This document shows positions 39,459-47,451 of a DNA stretch of 64,000 bases, piece after piece. The stretch lies in NCBI GenBank assembly GCA_016718265.1, contig JADKDZ010000001.1, forward strand, positions 434,001 to 498,000, in the 5' to 3' direction. The notes below the pieces were generated by a model that saw only the letters and a program-made list of their open reading frames with translations, had not been told where the DNA came from and made no database searches. The first letter of the stretch is position 1; each line of letters starts with the position of its first letter. This DNA is from Uliginosibacterium sp. (GTDB lineage: Bacteria; Pseudomonadota; Gammaproteobacteria; Burkholderiales; Rhodocyclaceae). The position numbers were made by a program, and so were the translations under genes.

Positions 39459-39491
39459 AAAAAACCCGGTCGGCAAAAGCGCGACCGGGTT
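39459..39491 (-). terminator. Leader terminator between the SAM-II aptamer and metX
   Basis: On the minus strand AACCCGGTCG (39491-39482) pairs with CGACCGGGTT (39472-39463) and is followed by a T-run (39464-39459). It sits 11 bases after the aptamer and 16 before the metX ATG, the position of a riboswitch expression platform. Confidence 0.85.
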
Positions 39492-39501
39492 GGATGCCCT
39501 G

Positions 39502-39555
39502 CCCGCTTTAGCCGTATTTGTAAGGCGCCCGCAAGCTGAGTCAAATCGGCGCACC
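39502..39555 (-). promoter_or_regulatory. SAM-II-type riboswitch upstream of metX
   Basis: The minus-strand leader carries the conserved SAM-II blocks in order and spacing: GAUUUG (39547-39542), GCUUGC (39536-39531), UUACAAAU (39523-39516) and GCUAAAG (39512-39506). P1 is GCGCC (39552-39548) with GGCGC (39529-39525). This matches the known alphaproteobacterial metA/metX leaders block by block. SAM-II aptamers bind S-adenosylmethionine in a pseudoknot and turn the gene off. I did not verify the pseudoknot pairing. A perfect terminator follows, suggesting transcriptional control. Confidence 0.85.
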
Positions 39556-39562
39556 GTGGGGG

Positions 39563-39591
39563 AAGTTACTCTCGCAGGTTTTGATTGTCAA
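39563..39591 (-). promoter_or_regulatory. Sigma-70 promoter of metX-metW
   Basis: On the minus strand TTGACA (39591-39586) is followed by a 17-base spacer and TAACTT (39568-39563). The predicted start near 39556 falls at the first nucleotides of the SAM-II aptamer, so promoter, aptamer and terminator agree. Confidence 0.75.
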
Positions 39592-39657
39592 ACCTCGGCG
39601 CGGCGCGCCACTGGCGCTAGACTTGCGTGCCCTTGCCACACCCCGAGCACCCCCACC

Positions 39658-40140
39658 ATGACCCTGGACATTACCCGGACGGACCTGCGCAATCCGCTGC
39701 ATGCGCGGGCCTTTATCGATTTGCTGCAGCACTACGCCAGCGGCCCGAGCGGCGGCGGCAAGCCGCTGAGTGACGCAGTGTGTGCGCGGCTGCTGGCCTC
39801 GCTGCCTGACTGGCCGGGCTTTGTGAGCTTTCTGGCCCATCGTGGTAACACGCCGGTCGGGCTGATCAACTGCTTCACCGGCTTCTCCACCTTCCGTGCC
39901 CAAGCGCTGCTGAACGTGCATGACGTGGTGGTACACACGGATTTTCGCCACCAAGGCGTCGCCCGGGCGCTGTTTTCCGCCGTGGAGGAAACTGCGCGGG
40001 CAACAGGATGTTGCAAGATCACCCTGGAGGTGCTGGCGGGGAACACCGTTGCGCGCAACGCCTACGAAGGATTTGGCTTTGCGCCCTATGTGCTGGACCC
40101 AGCCATGGGCAACGCGATCTTCATGGAAAAGCTGCTCTGA
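39658..40140 (+). CDS. GNAT family N-acetyltransferase
   Basis: A 160-residue GCN5-type acetyltransferase. The acetyl-CoA motif VVHTDFRHQGVARALFSAVE (about residues 88-107) is followed by TLEVLAGNTVARNAYEGFGF, the usual end of the fold. The substrate is unknown. The start ATG 39658 is chosen over an upstream in-frame ATG at 39442, because that would run antisense through the metX promoter and riboswitch. It is divergent from metX. Confidence 0.9.
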   Translation: MTLDITRTDLRNPLHARAFIDLLQHYASGPSGGGKPLSDAVCARLLASLPDWPGFVSFLAHRGNTPVGLINCFTGFSTFRAQALLNVHDVVVHTDFRHQGVARALFSAVEETARATGCCKITLEVLAGNTVARNAYEGFGFAPYVLDPAMGNAIFMEKLL

Positions 40141-40379
40141 GCCCCTGAAAGGGTGCAAAAGCCACGCTGCGCGTGACGAAAGTCACACTCCGTGCGACCG
40201 TCTGTCGTCAAACCGAAAAGCCACCCGAAAAGGCGGTTCTCTGACCAGAACGCCAACGCTACGATGGCCCTATACACCACTTGCTTGAACACGCCGATCG
40301 CAGAACGCACAGCAGACCAGCACGGGCAGCAGTCGCCCGCAGCGGTTTTTGAAGAATGAAGCTTGGAGCGGATCCTCCC

Positions 40380-40658
40380 ATGTTCAATATCGCGATCTAC
40401 AGCAAGACCATGAAGGGGCGAATGGAAATCGCCGAGCGCCGCCACGGGCTGAGCCTGCGCCTGCGCCAGGCCTTGATTCTCGTCGATGGCCACACGCCTT
40501 ACGGCATGCTGCGCGTGATGCTGCAACACCTGGGCGAGCCGGAGGAGCTGATCGGCCAGCTCTCGGCCCTGGGCATGGTGGTGTCGGATTATGATCTGCC
40601 GGAAATGCCGGTGTTTGGTCACGCGGGCGCAGACGACCACTCGTCCATCATGCAATAG
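40380..40658 (+). CDS. Hypothetical small protein
   Basis: A 92-residue protein (MFNIAIYSKTMKGRMEIAER at the start) with a helical middle (LRLRQALILVDGHTPYGMLR) and an acidic tail. The opening IYSKT-KG-EIA-R-GLS-RLRQALIL-VDG pattern looks like a winged-helix or regulatory fragment, but I cannot name a family. GGAG at 40365-40368 lies 11 bases before the ATG; an earlier ATG at 40356 has no such site. Its last 40 bases overlap the convergent gene at 40619. The 239 bases before it hold no recognised gene. Confidence 0.65.
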   Translation: MFNIAIYSKTMKGRMEIAERRHGLSLRLRQALILVDGHTPYGMLRVMLQHLGEPEELIGQLSALGMVVSDYDLPEMPVFGHAGADDHSSIMQ

Positions 40659-41350
40659 GCATTCCACGCCACCAGGTGGTGCTGGTGCGGCGTAATCGAC
40701 CAGACGGCATAGCCCGTATCGCCCGGCAGCACGCCGAACGTCCCGTGATCATGGACACTGAGCGCGGCCACCTGCCAGAAGTCGCGCAGCACCTCTTCCA
40801 GCGGCGCGCCGGCCGCATGCGTCACGGCGCGCGTGCAGGCAGGCGGGGTATCCGTCGAGATCACATCATGGTAAGTCGCCCAGTTGCGGCCCCGCAGGGC
40901 GATCTGAAGCGCCCCGAGCCACTCTGTCTCGTGGGTGTCGCCCAGCATCTGGCCGATCACGTTGGCAAACAGGATGGCATGGTCGGGATAGGCCAGCGCG
41001 AGTTGTGCGGGCCCGTCTGGCGCCGCAAAACAATCGAGCGTCCCGGCATGAAACTGCAGCCTGGGAAACCGCCGGCCCAGTAGCCAGCGCGCCAGCGGAT
41101 CGGGCTCCAGCACATCGATTCGCTGAAAGCGTGCGAGCCACGCTCCGGACAGCGTGTAGCCCGCGCTCGGGCCCACGATCAACAGCTTCTGCGCCGGGGG
41201 ATGCCAACTATCGAGCCAGCGCGCGGCCTGCGTGCAAAACGGCCGCCACAGCCGCTGCCGATACCGGAGCGCTCGTACGTGGTAGATCAGACCACCGCTG
41301 TGAAGCCAGAGTGAAGCGGCTCGCCCCGCCGGAAGCTGCGTCGGCGCCAA
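40619..41350 (-). CDS. Hypothetical protein with methyltransferase-like core
   Basis: A 243-residue soluble protein. The segment KLLIVGPSAGYTLSGAWLAR (about residues 55-74) followed by IDVLEPDPLARWLLGRRFP resembles the SAM-binding start of a Rossmann methyltransferase (VGPSAG loop and acidic EPD). DHAILFANVIGQMLGD could be the motif IV region. The rest is not recognised, and the catalytic role is inferred only from fold hints. It is ten bases downstream of the yceH stop on the same strand. Confidence 0.65.
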   Translation of the reverse strand: MAPTQLPAGRAASLWLHSGGLIYHVRALRYRQRLWRPFCTQAARWLDSWHPPAQKLLIVGPSAGYTLSGAWLARFQRIDVLEPDPLARWLLGRRFPRLQFHAGTLDCFAAPDGPAQLALAYPDHAILFANVIGQMLGDTHETEWLGALQIALRGRNWATYHDVISTDTPPACTRAVTHAAGAPLEEVLRDFWQVAALSVHDHGTFGVLPGDTGYAVWSITPHQHHLVAWNAYCMMDEWSSAPA

Positions 41351-41359
41351 ACGACAACC

Positions 41360-41989
41360 TCAGCCCAGCTGCGCACGCAGGCTGGCCACCTCTGCCCGGA
41401 GTGCCGCCACCTCTTCGCGCAGGGCTGCAACCTCGCCCGTCAGATCTTCTGCTGCAGGGAAAGGGCCTTGCTCGGCTTGCAGCGGCAGCACGGGCTCACC
41501 GCACAGCAGGTGCACCCAGCGATTCTCTCGTGTGCCCGGGGTACGGGGCAGCATACGCGTCAGTGCGGCGGGCCGTGTCGCGAGCTCCTCCAGAAAGGCT
41601 TCAACGGAGGAGACATCGACGAACTTGTAGAGCCGCTCGCAATGGCTGCGCAGCTCCGCTGCTGTTTGGGGGCCGCGAAGCATCAAGAGCGTGACCAGCG
41701 CGACAGCAGGGGTTGGCAGCTGATAGACGCGCGCGAGGTTATGCGAATAGCGTGCGACACGGCTGCCGGACGACTCGATTACCAGATCGTACCCACGCAG
41801 GGTATCGATTGCCGCCAGCACCTGTGCCTCGCTGAGATTCATCACCGGGTCTCGCGCGGTCTTCTGGTTGCAACCGGCGGTCAGCGCGTTGAGTGACAGC
41901 GGATAGGTGTCCGGCACGGTGGCCTGTTTCTCGATCAATACCGCAAGGATGCGCGCTTCCTCAAGGCTCAGTCTGGATGGTTCGGCCAT
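41360..41989 (-). CDS. YceH family protein (DUF480)
   Basis: A 209-residue YceH protein, made of two winged-helix-like domains. It shows LEEARILAVLIEKQATVPDTYPLSLNALTAGCNQKTARDPV near the start (only the order, not a continuous quote, matters: LIEKQ, YPLSLN, CNQKT), VYQLPTPAVALVTLLMLRGP, and a C-terminal coiled-coil heptad (EVAALREEVAALRAEVASLR). The molecular role is unknown, though the winged helices suggest nucleic-acid or protein binding. Confidence 0.9.
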   Translation of the reverse strand: MAEPSRLSLEEARILAVLIEKQATVPDTYPLSLNALTAGCNQKTARDPVMNLSEAQVLAAIDTLRGYDLVIESSGSRVARYSHNLARVYQLPTPAVALVTLLMLRGPQTAAELRSHCERLYKFVDVSSVEAFLEELATRPAALTRMLPRTPGTRENRWVHLLCGEPVLPLQAEQGPFPAAEDLTGEVAALREEVAALRAEVASLRAQLG

Positions 41990-42055
41990 ACCCGGCTTTC
42001 TCTGATCTGAAGGGCCCTCATGATAGCGCCGGATACCGCGAGGCGGCGCGACCGT

Positions 42056-42796
42056 TCAGGCATCCGTCCACCCCATGCCCGCATCCACGCCCTGCTGTGG
42101 CCAGGCCAGGCGCCATGGCTCAACAAGCGACTGGACGACTTCCTGGACCGCCGTCCGCATGAACACCTGCCCGATACTCGGGCTGGCCACACAGCATACC
42201 GGGCTGCCTGCCCACATGAAGCGCAGCGCAAAGGCATGCAGATAGCCTCGATCCGCGGCCGCTCCACCATAGCGTTCGTCGCCCAGTATGGGCGCGCCAA
42301 GACTTTTCAGCGCCACCCGGATCTGGTGGGTACGGCCGGTGCGCGGTCGCACCACGAACACGCGCATGCCGCCCGCAGAGAAACTGAAGAACTGCGTGAT
42401 GGCGCGTGGCCCGTCAGCCCCACGGGTCAGGCGCCAGCACCCACCCCGCCCCTTTTGCATGACGCCTTTCACGCAGCCCTGTTTCTTGGCTGGCGCCTGC
42501 GCCGAGATGGCCAGGTAATATTTCTCCACCGCGCCGCTGGCAAACATCTCGCCAAAACGCCGTGCCGCCTCGGCGCTGCGTGCCAGCACGATCAGCCCGG
42601 AGGTGAGCCGATCCAGGCGATGCACCGGGTAGAGCGGTGCGCCCCCCACGCGCTGGCGAAACAGCGACACGAAGCCCGCTTTACCCGACTCGTCATGAAA
42701 ACTCAGCCCCGGCGGCTTGAGGGCGATCCAGAAATCCGGGTGTGTAAGTACGATGATCTCGGGCGGCAGGGTATCGATTGCGTCGGCGTCACACAT
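42056..42796 (-). CDS. RluA family pseudouridine synthase (TIGR01621-like)
   Basis: A 246-residue pseudouridine synthase. The catalytic Asp lies in PLYPVHRLDRLTSGLIVLAR (about residues 54-73). VRPRTGRTHQIRVALKSLG and PILGDERYGG are standard RluA motifs, and there is no S4 domain. Its compact size and HPDFWIALKPPGLSFH start fit the TIGR01621 group. The RNA target cannot be told from sequence. A terminator upstream insulates it from the small gene at 42892. Confidence 0.9.
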   Translation of the reverse strand: MCDADAIDTLPPEIIVLTHPDFWIALKPPGLSFHDESGKAGFVSLFRQRVGGAPLYPVHRLDRLTSGLIVLARSAEAARRFGEMFASGAVEKYYLAISAQAPAKKQGCVKGVMQKGRGGCWRLTRGADGPRAITQFFSFSAGGMRVFVVRPRTGRTHQIRVALKSLGAPILGDERYGGAAADRGYLHAFALRFMWAGSPVCCVASPSIGQVFMRTAVQEVVQSLVEPWRLAWPQQGVDAGMGWTDA

Positions 42797-42839
42797 AGGC
42801 GATTCCAGCCACGCGGCGTGGCGGACACATTGGCATGAA

Positions 42840-42862
42840 AAAGGGCGCTCTAGGCGCCCTTT
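42840..42862 (-). terminator. Intrinsic terminator of the 43-residue gene
   Basis: AAAGGGCGC (42840-42848) / GCGCCCTTT (42854-42862) form a hairpin flanked by A5 on the plus strand, which reads as a T-run in the minus direction. It lies 30 bases after the stop of the gene at 42892. Confidence 0.7.
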
Positions 42863-42891
42863 CGCGTGAAGGCCGGCGGATTCTAGCTGCT

Positions 42892-43023
42892 TTAGCCAGC
42901 GCGACGATCAAGAATCTTGGCTGTTTTGAGCGAGGCCTCTGATTGTGCACTGCCGGGCTTTGCCGAGAACAACTCGTTGATCATGGTGGCAAACCACTCT
43001 GTCATCATGCTGAGGTTGATCAT
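42892..43023 (-). CDS. Hypothetical 43-residue protein
   Basis: A short frame opening MINLSMMTEWFATMINELFS and ending ILDRRAG. The ATG at 43023 follows AGGGAG with a normal spacing, and a terminator follows, so it looks like a separate expressed unit. The first 20 residues are amphipathic and Met-rich; the rest is charged. No family is recognised. It is 134 bases after the ABC transporter stop. It could be a very short phasin-like or regulatory peptide, but that is a guess. Confidence 0.5.
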   Translation of the reverse strand: MINLSMMTEWFATMINELFSAKPGSAQSEASLKTAKILDRRAG

Positions 43024-43157
43024 GACCGTGCTCCCTTGTGTTGTGTTGGCTGGTAAGTTCTTTATCGACCATCCCGTCATCAGAGTGAAGCAGCAGTCGG
43101 CAAACAAGTGTGTAGAAATCGTTATCACAAAATCAGCCGCACAGATACCGATAGAGA

Positions 43158-44957
43158 TCAATTCATCTGTTCTTGCTGCAAGCGCCACATCTGGGCGTAA
43201 GCGCCTGCCTTTTCGAGCAATGCGGCATGCGTGCCGCGCTCGATGATCTGGCCGGCGTCGAGAACCAGAATCTCGTCGGCGTTCATGATGGTGGACAGGC
43301 GATGCGCGATGATCAGCACCGTTCGCCCGCGCGCCGCGTACTCCAGCTGGGCCTGGATCGCCTTCTCTGTCTTCGAATCCAGCGCCGAGGTGGCCTCGTC
43401 AAAAATCAGGATGGCAGGATCTTTCAGGAGGGTTCGCGCAATCGCCACACGCTGTTTCTCGCCGCCGGACAACTTCAGGCCGCGTTCGCCGACACGGGTC
43501 TGATAGGCATCGGGCAACTGGCTGGCAAAGTCATGCAGTTGCGCCGCGCGGGCCGCCTCGACCACTTCTTCATCGGTAGCGTCGGGGCGGCCATAGCGAA
43601 TGTTGTAGAGCAAGGTGTCATTGAACAGCACGGTGTCCTGCGGAACGATACCGATGGCCCGACGCAGGCTCGCCTGCCGAATCGACCGAAGTGGTACATC
43701 GTTGACGCAAATCTCGCCACCGGTGCAGTCGTAGAACCGGAACAGAAGGCGGGCAAGTGTCGACTTACCGGCGCCGGAGTGTCCCACCACGGCGACCGTT
43801 TTGCCCGGTGGGATCGAGAACGACAAGTCATCGAGAATCGGCCGGCGTGGATCGTAGGCGAAACTCACCTGACGGAACGACACGCTCGCTGGCCCGGGCG
43901 GCACATCCTGCGCGTCCGGCGTGTCGATGACCTCCTGCTCGGCACGAATCAGCCGGAACATGCGCTCGATATCGGTCAGCCCCTGGCGGATCTCGCGGTA
44001 CATCACGCCCAGAAAATTGAGCGGCACGTACAACTGAATCAGAAAAGCATTGACCAGCACGATGTCACCGATGCTCATGGTGCCTGCGACCACGCCTGCC
44101 GCGGCCTGCCACATCATGGCCGTCACCCCGAGCGCGATCACCGCGGCCTGGCAAAGGTTGAGCAGGGAAAGGGAATACTGATTCTTGATCTGGGCGTGAA
44201 TCCAGTCCTCCAAGTGTGCGTCGTAACGCTGGGCTTCCCAGGCTTCGTTATTGAAGTACTTCACGGTCTCGTAGTTGAGCAGGCTGTCGATTGCCCGTGC
44301 GTTGGCAGCGGAATCGAGCTCGTTGGCGCGCCGACGCAATGCCGTGCGCCAATTGGTGATCCCGATCGTGACAGCCACATAGGCAAGCAGGGTCACCACC
44401 GTGATCAACGCAAAGATCGGGGCATAGCGCGCGAAAAGGATGGCGACCACCAGCGCTACTTCAACCAGCGTCGGGATCACGTTGTAGATGGCAAACCCGA
44501 TGAGCGTGTTGATCGAGCGCGTGCCGCGTTCGATGTCACGCGTAAGCCCGCCTGTCTGGCGCTCAAGATGGAAGCGCAGCGACAAGGCGTGCAGATGCTC
44601 AAACACCCGCACCGATATCCGCCGCACGGACTCCTGGGTCACACGGGCAAACAGGATCTCGCGCAGTTCCGTAAACAGCGAGTTTGAGAATCGGAGCGCG
44701 CCATATGCGAGCAGGATGGCGGCGGGGACCAGCAGTGTGGCCTGCGCCAGGGTGGGGGAGAGGGTATCGATCAGCTCCTTGAACACCATGGGCACACCGA
44801 CATTGGCCAGCTTGGCGACGATCAGGCACAACAGTGCCGCCACAACACGCCCCGGCCAGGCAAGTACATACGGCAGCAAGGCACGCAGGGTCTGACTTGG
44901 CGAGATGTTCACGCCGTCAGCGTCGGCAGGCAGGGGCAAGGGTGCAAAACGTCTCAT
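43158..44957 (-). CDS. ABC transporter ATP-binding/permease, Atm1/HMT1-like
   Basis: A 599-residue half-transporter fusing a six-helix exporter domain (about residues 25-320; VGVPMVFKELIDTLSP, YRQGL... TDIERMF) to an ATPase domain (about 345-595). Walker A (VVGHSGAGKSTLARLL), the Q-loop, the LSGGEKQRVAIAR signature, Walker B (ILIFDEATSALD) and the H-loop (IIAHRLSTI) are all intact. ETVKYFNNE and the overall layout match bacterial Atm1-like exporters of glutathione or metal-thiol conjugates. It is divergent from apaH. Confidence 0.92.
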   Translation of the reverse strand: MRRFAPLPLPADADGVNISPSQTLRALLPYVLAWPGRVVAALLCLIVAKLANVGVPMVFKELIDTLSPTLAQATLLVPAAILLAYGALRFSNSLFTELREILFARVTQESVRRISVRVFEHLHALSLRFHLERQTGGLTRDIERGTRSINTLIGFAIYNVIPTLVEVALVVAILFARYAPIFALITVVTLLAYVAVTIGITNWRTALRRRANELDSAANARAIDSLLNYETVKYFNNEAWEAQRYDAHLEDWIHAQIKNQYSLSLLNLCQAAVIALGVTAMMWQAAAGVVAGTMSIGDIVLVNAFLIQLYVPLNFLGVMYREIRQGLTDIERMFRLIRAEQEVIDTPDAQDVPPGPASVSFRQVSFAYDPRRPILDDLSFSIPPGKTVAVVGHSGAGKSTLARLLFRFYDCTGGEICVNDVPLRSIRQASLRRAIGIVPQDTVLFNDTLLYNIRYGRPDATDEEVVEAARAAQLHDFASQLPDAYQTRVGERGLKLSGGEKQRVAIARTLLKDPAILIFDEATSALDSKTEKAIQAQLEYAARGRTVLIIAHRLSTIMNADEILVLDAGQIIERGTHAALLEKAGAYAQMWRLQQEQMN

Positions 44958-45038
44958 CGGCTCGAACTCACAGTGGTTTGCGCAGGATCGGAATTTCGGT
45001 ATCTTGGGGTCAAACCCCCATCCTCAAGGAGAAAGTTT

Positions 45039-45869
45039 TTGGCCGACTACGCGATCGGAGACCTGCAGGGCTGCCTTCAACCATTCCGCGCCCTGCTGGA
45101 GGAAATTGATTTTGATCGCAGAAACGATCGGGTCTGGCTCGTGGGGGATCTCATCAACCGCGGCCCGGACTCGCTGGAGACCCTGCGCTACGTGAAGGCC
45201 ATGGGCCGTGCAGCGAACGTCGTGCTCGGCAACCACGATCTGTTCTTTCTCGCCGTTGCGGCAGGCGCCTCGCAGCGCCTGTCGACCGCGGACACGATCA
45301 CCCCTATCCTCGACGCCCGCGACGGGCCGGAATTGATCGACTGGTTGCGACACCAGCCACTGATGTTCGTCGAAGGGGCCTACGCAATGGTGCACGCAGG
45401 CTTGCTCCCCGAATGGACGATTTCCGAAGCACGCGCGCTGGCCTGCGAAATCGAGCAAGCGCTGCAGTCGGACAACTGGCGCGACTTCCTCGTACACCTG
45501 TTCGGCAACAAACCGGAAGGCTGGCATCCGGCTCTGACAGGCTGGGACCGCTACCGCGTCGTCATCAACGCGATGACGCGAATGCGTTACCTCACGCAGG
45601 ACGGGCGGATCGACCTGAAAGCGAAGGGGCCGCTCGACAGCGCACCCGCCGGACTTGTCGCGTGGTTTTCTGCGGAAGCTCCACGCTGGGCCAGCCATAC
45701 GATCCTCTGCGGTCACTGGTCGGCATTGGGCTACCGGGACATGGGCCGAGTGATTGCACTGGATTCCGGCTGCGTGTGGGGGCAGACACTGACTGCCGTG
45801 CGTTTGCAGGATCGGCAGGTTTTCCGTGCCGAATGCCCGAAGGTCGCATCCCTTGAGGGCAATGATTAA
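45039..45869 (+). CDS. apaH: Symmetrical bis(5'-nucleosyl)-tetraphosphatase ApaH
   Basis: A 276-residue metallophosphatase that hydrolyses Ap4A to two ADP and also removes Np4 caps from RNA. Metal-binding motifs are YAIGDLQGCLQPF, LVGDLINRGPDSLETL and VVLGNHD in the first 75 residues, plus ILCGHWSALGY near the end. The start is TTG 45039, chosen because AAGGAG (45026-45031) sits seven bases upstream and the family begins with this residue. Upstream in-frame starts lack support. Confidence 0.93.
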   Translation: MADYAIGDLQGCLQPFRALLEEIDFDRRNDRVWLVGDLINRGPDSLETLRYVKAMGRAANVVLGNHDLFFLAVAAGASQRLSTADTITPILDARDGPELIDWLRHQPLMFVEGAYAMVHAGLLPEWTISEARALACEIEQALQSDNWRDFLVHLFGNKPEGWHPALTGWDRYRVVINAMTRMRYLTQDGRIDLKAKGPLDSAPAGLVAWFSAEAPRWASHTILCGHWSALGYRDMGRVIALDSGCVWGQTLTAVRLQDRQVFRAECPKVASLEGND

Positions 45870-46021
45870 GCAGCGATAGCCGCGGGGCGGACAATGACGA
45901 ACCCGGCTCAGCTGATGAACGTCGCCAAAGCACGGCGGGGGGTGTGGCATTATTCACACTTTTGGGGCTGGGGCGCTTGGCACGCTCACCCGAATCCTCC
46001 TGGAAGCAAAGAAACTACGCA

Positions 46022-47152
46022 ATGCGCATGCTGCTGGAACAGTTCGATCAACTTGGGTTTGCCGGCCACCAGCTGGTATGGGTGATCCTGTTCGGCGCCT
46101 TTCTCTTCGCTTGGGCCGGTTCTGCCGTGATGCGCCACTACGCGATCCGCAAAGGCATGCTGGATCGCCCCAACGCGCGTAGCAGCCATACCATTCCGAC
46201 ACCCCGCGGGGGCGGTATAGCATTCGTGTTTGCCACCGCCTTCGGAATTGCCGCGCTGATCATGACGGGCGACGTGGCGCCAATTCACGCCATGGTGCTG
46301 CTCCCTGGGAGCCTCTTGATCGCCGCGGTGGGCTTCTGGGACGATCGCTCCTCACTGCCGGCACTGTTCAAACTGGCACTTCATACCCTGGCGGCGGCCT
46401 GTGCCCTGGCCTTTCTGGGCGGCTGGAGCACGGTATCGTTCGGCTGGGGGGCTTTCCACTGGGGCTTTGTTGGCAGCATCGTCGGTATGGCCTGGCTGAT
46501 CTGGGCGACCAATTTGTACAATTTCATGGACGGCATTGATGGCCTCGCCATCACCCAGGCGCTGTTTCTTGCCCTCACCGGGGCGGTACTGGCCCTGATC
46601 ACGGGGGGTGAGCCGCTGGTCCTGGTTCTGCTGGCTCTGAGTTGTCTGGGCTTCGCTTTTCTCAATTGGCCGCCCGCCAAGCTTTTCATGGGTGACGCGG
46701 GCAGCGGGTTCCTCGGTTTTACCTTTGGCGTCATCGCCCTCGAATCCACTGTCTCGATGCGGACGACGTGCTGGCCGTGGCTGATCCTGATGGGTGTCTT
46801 CCTTGTCGACGCCAGCTACACCCTGCTGTACCGGATGCTCGACCAGCAGCGCTGGCTGGAGCCGCACTGCCTGCATGCCTACCAGAAGGCGGCCAGGCGT
46901 GTTGGCGCTCACCGTCCGGTCACCTTGAGCGTCATCGCCATCAATCTGCTTTGGCTGATGCCACTGGCGCTGACGGCACATTTCTTCCCGGCTTGGGGTG
47001 CGCTGCTCGCCGTACTGGCACTCGCGCCGCTCGTGGTGCTTGCGTCTCGCTTTGAGGCAGGCAAGCGAGACGGGACGGGGGTGGCCGTAAAGGACGAGGT
47101 ACTGGCGCGGCCAGCCCTGCCTGAAGCCCTCCAGACCGAGCTGGGCGGCTGA
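46022..47152 (+). CDS. MraY/WecA-family glycosyltransferase (group 4)
   Basis: A 376-residue polytopic enzyme with about ten helices that would transfer a sugar phosphate from a UDP-sugar onto undecaprenyl phosphate. Family marks are LDRPNARSSHTIPTPRGGGI (about residues 37-56), GFWDDR, the NLYNFMDGIDGLA loop with catalytic Asp residues (about 163-175) and KLFMGDAGSGFLGF. HRPVTLSV and the preceding LHAYQKAARR fit the WecA/WbpL branch. The UDP-sugar is unknown. It may initiate an O-antigen or exopolysaccharide repeat, but no such genes adjoin. ATG 46022 is preferred; 46028 is possible. Confidence 0.9.
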   Translation: MRMLLEQFDQLGFAGHQLVWVILFGAFLFAWAGSAVMRHYAIRKGMLDRPNARSSHTIPTPRGGGIAFVFATAFGIAALIMTGDVAPIHAMVLLPGSLLIAAVGFWDDRSSLPALFKLALHTLAAACALAFLGGWSTVSFGWGAFHWGFVGSIVGMAWLIWATNLYNFMDGIDGLAITQALFLALTGAVLALITGGEPLVLVLLALSCLGFAFLNWPPAKLFMGDAGSGFLGFTFGVIALESTVSMRTTCWPWLILMGVFLVDASYTLLYRMLDQQRWLEPHCLHAYQKAARRVGAHRPVTLSVIAINLLWLMPLALTAHFFPAWGALLAVLALAPLVVLASRFEAGKRDGTGVAVKDEVLARPALPEALQTELGG

Positions 47153-47162
47153 GCAAACAGCC

Positions 47163-47423
47163 TCAGTGCAGGTTGGTCGCAGAATGCGTGACCAGCTTCT
47201 CCGCCATGAAATTCGCCGAGATCCCGGTTTTCTCGTTGCCCCAGGAGCACTGCTTGACGACCACAAGCTCGGAGCATTGATCGGGCTTGCCGAGAATGGC
47301 TTTCACCTCCTCGTAACTCATTCCGACCTTCAGTTTTTCGTAGTTTTCAAGCGTGAGCGGGCTGCAGCCCGCCAGGCCTGACAGCAAACCCAGCCCGAGC
47401 AGCATGCGGTGCAGCATCTTCAT
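47163..47423 (-). CDS. DUF3862-type small lipoprotein
   Basis: An 86-residue lipoprotein: signal and lipobox LAGC (Cys20), then YEKLKVGMSYEEVKAILGKP and CSWGN...ISANFMAEKL, the BamE/SmpA-like fold of the DUF3862 family. ATG 47423 lies behind a weak ribosome-binding site in the pepN 3' flank. Role unknown. It is 28 bases downstream of pepN on the same strand and convergent with the glycosyltransferase. Confidence 0.85.
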   Translation of the reverse strand: MKMLHRMLLGLGLLSGLAGCSPLTLENYEKLKVGMSYEEVKAILGKPDQCSELVVVKQCSWGNEKTGISANFMAEKLVTHSATNLH

Positions 47424-47451
47424 CGTGTGTCTTCCTGTTGGTTGATCGGTT

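Noticed and set aside
39442..39657. N-terminal extension of the GNAT protein
   Set aside because: It covers the metX promoter and riboswitch on the other strand, while the acetyltransferase fold begins at 39658.
46352..47266. 304-codon open frame on the minus strand
   Set aside because: Antisense of the WecA-like transferase, whose membrane protein signature is clear.
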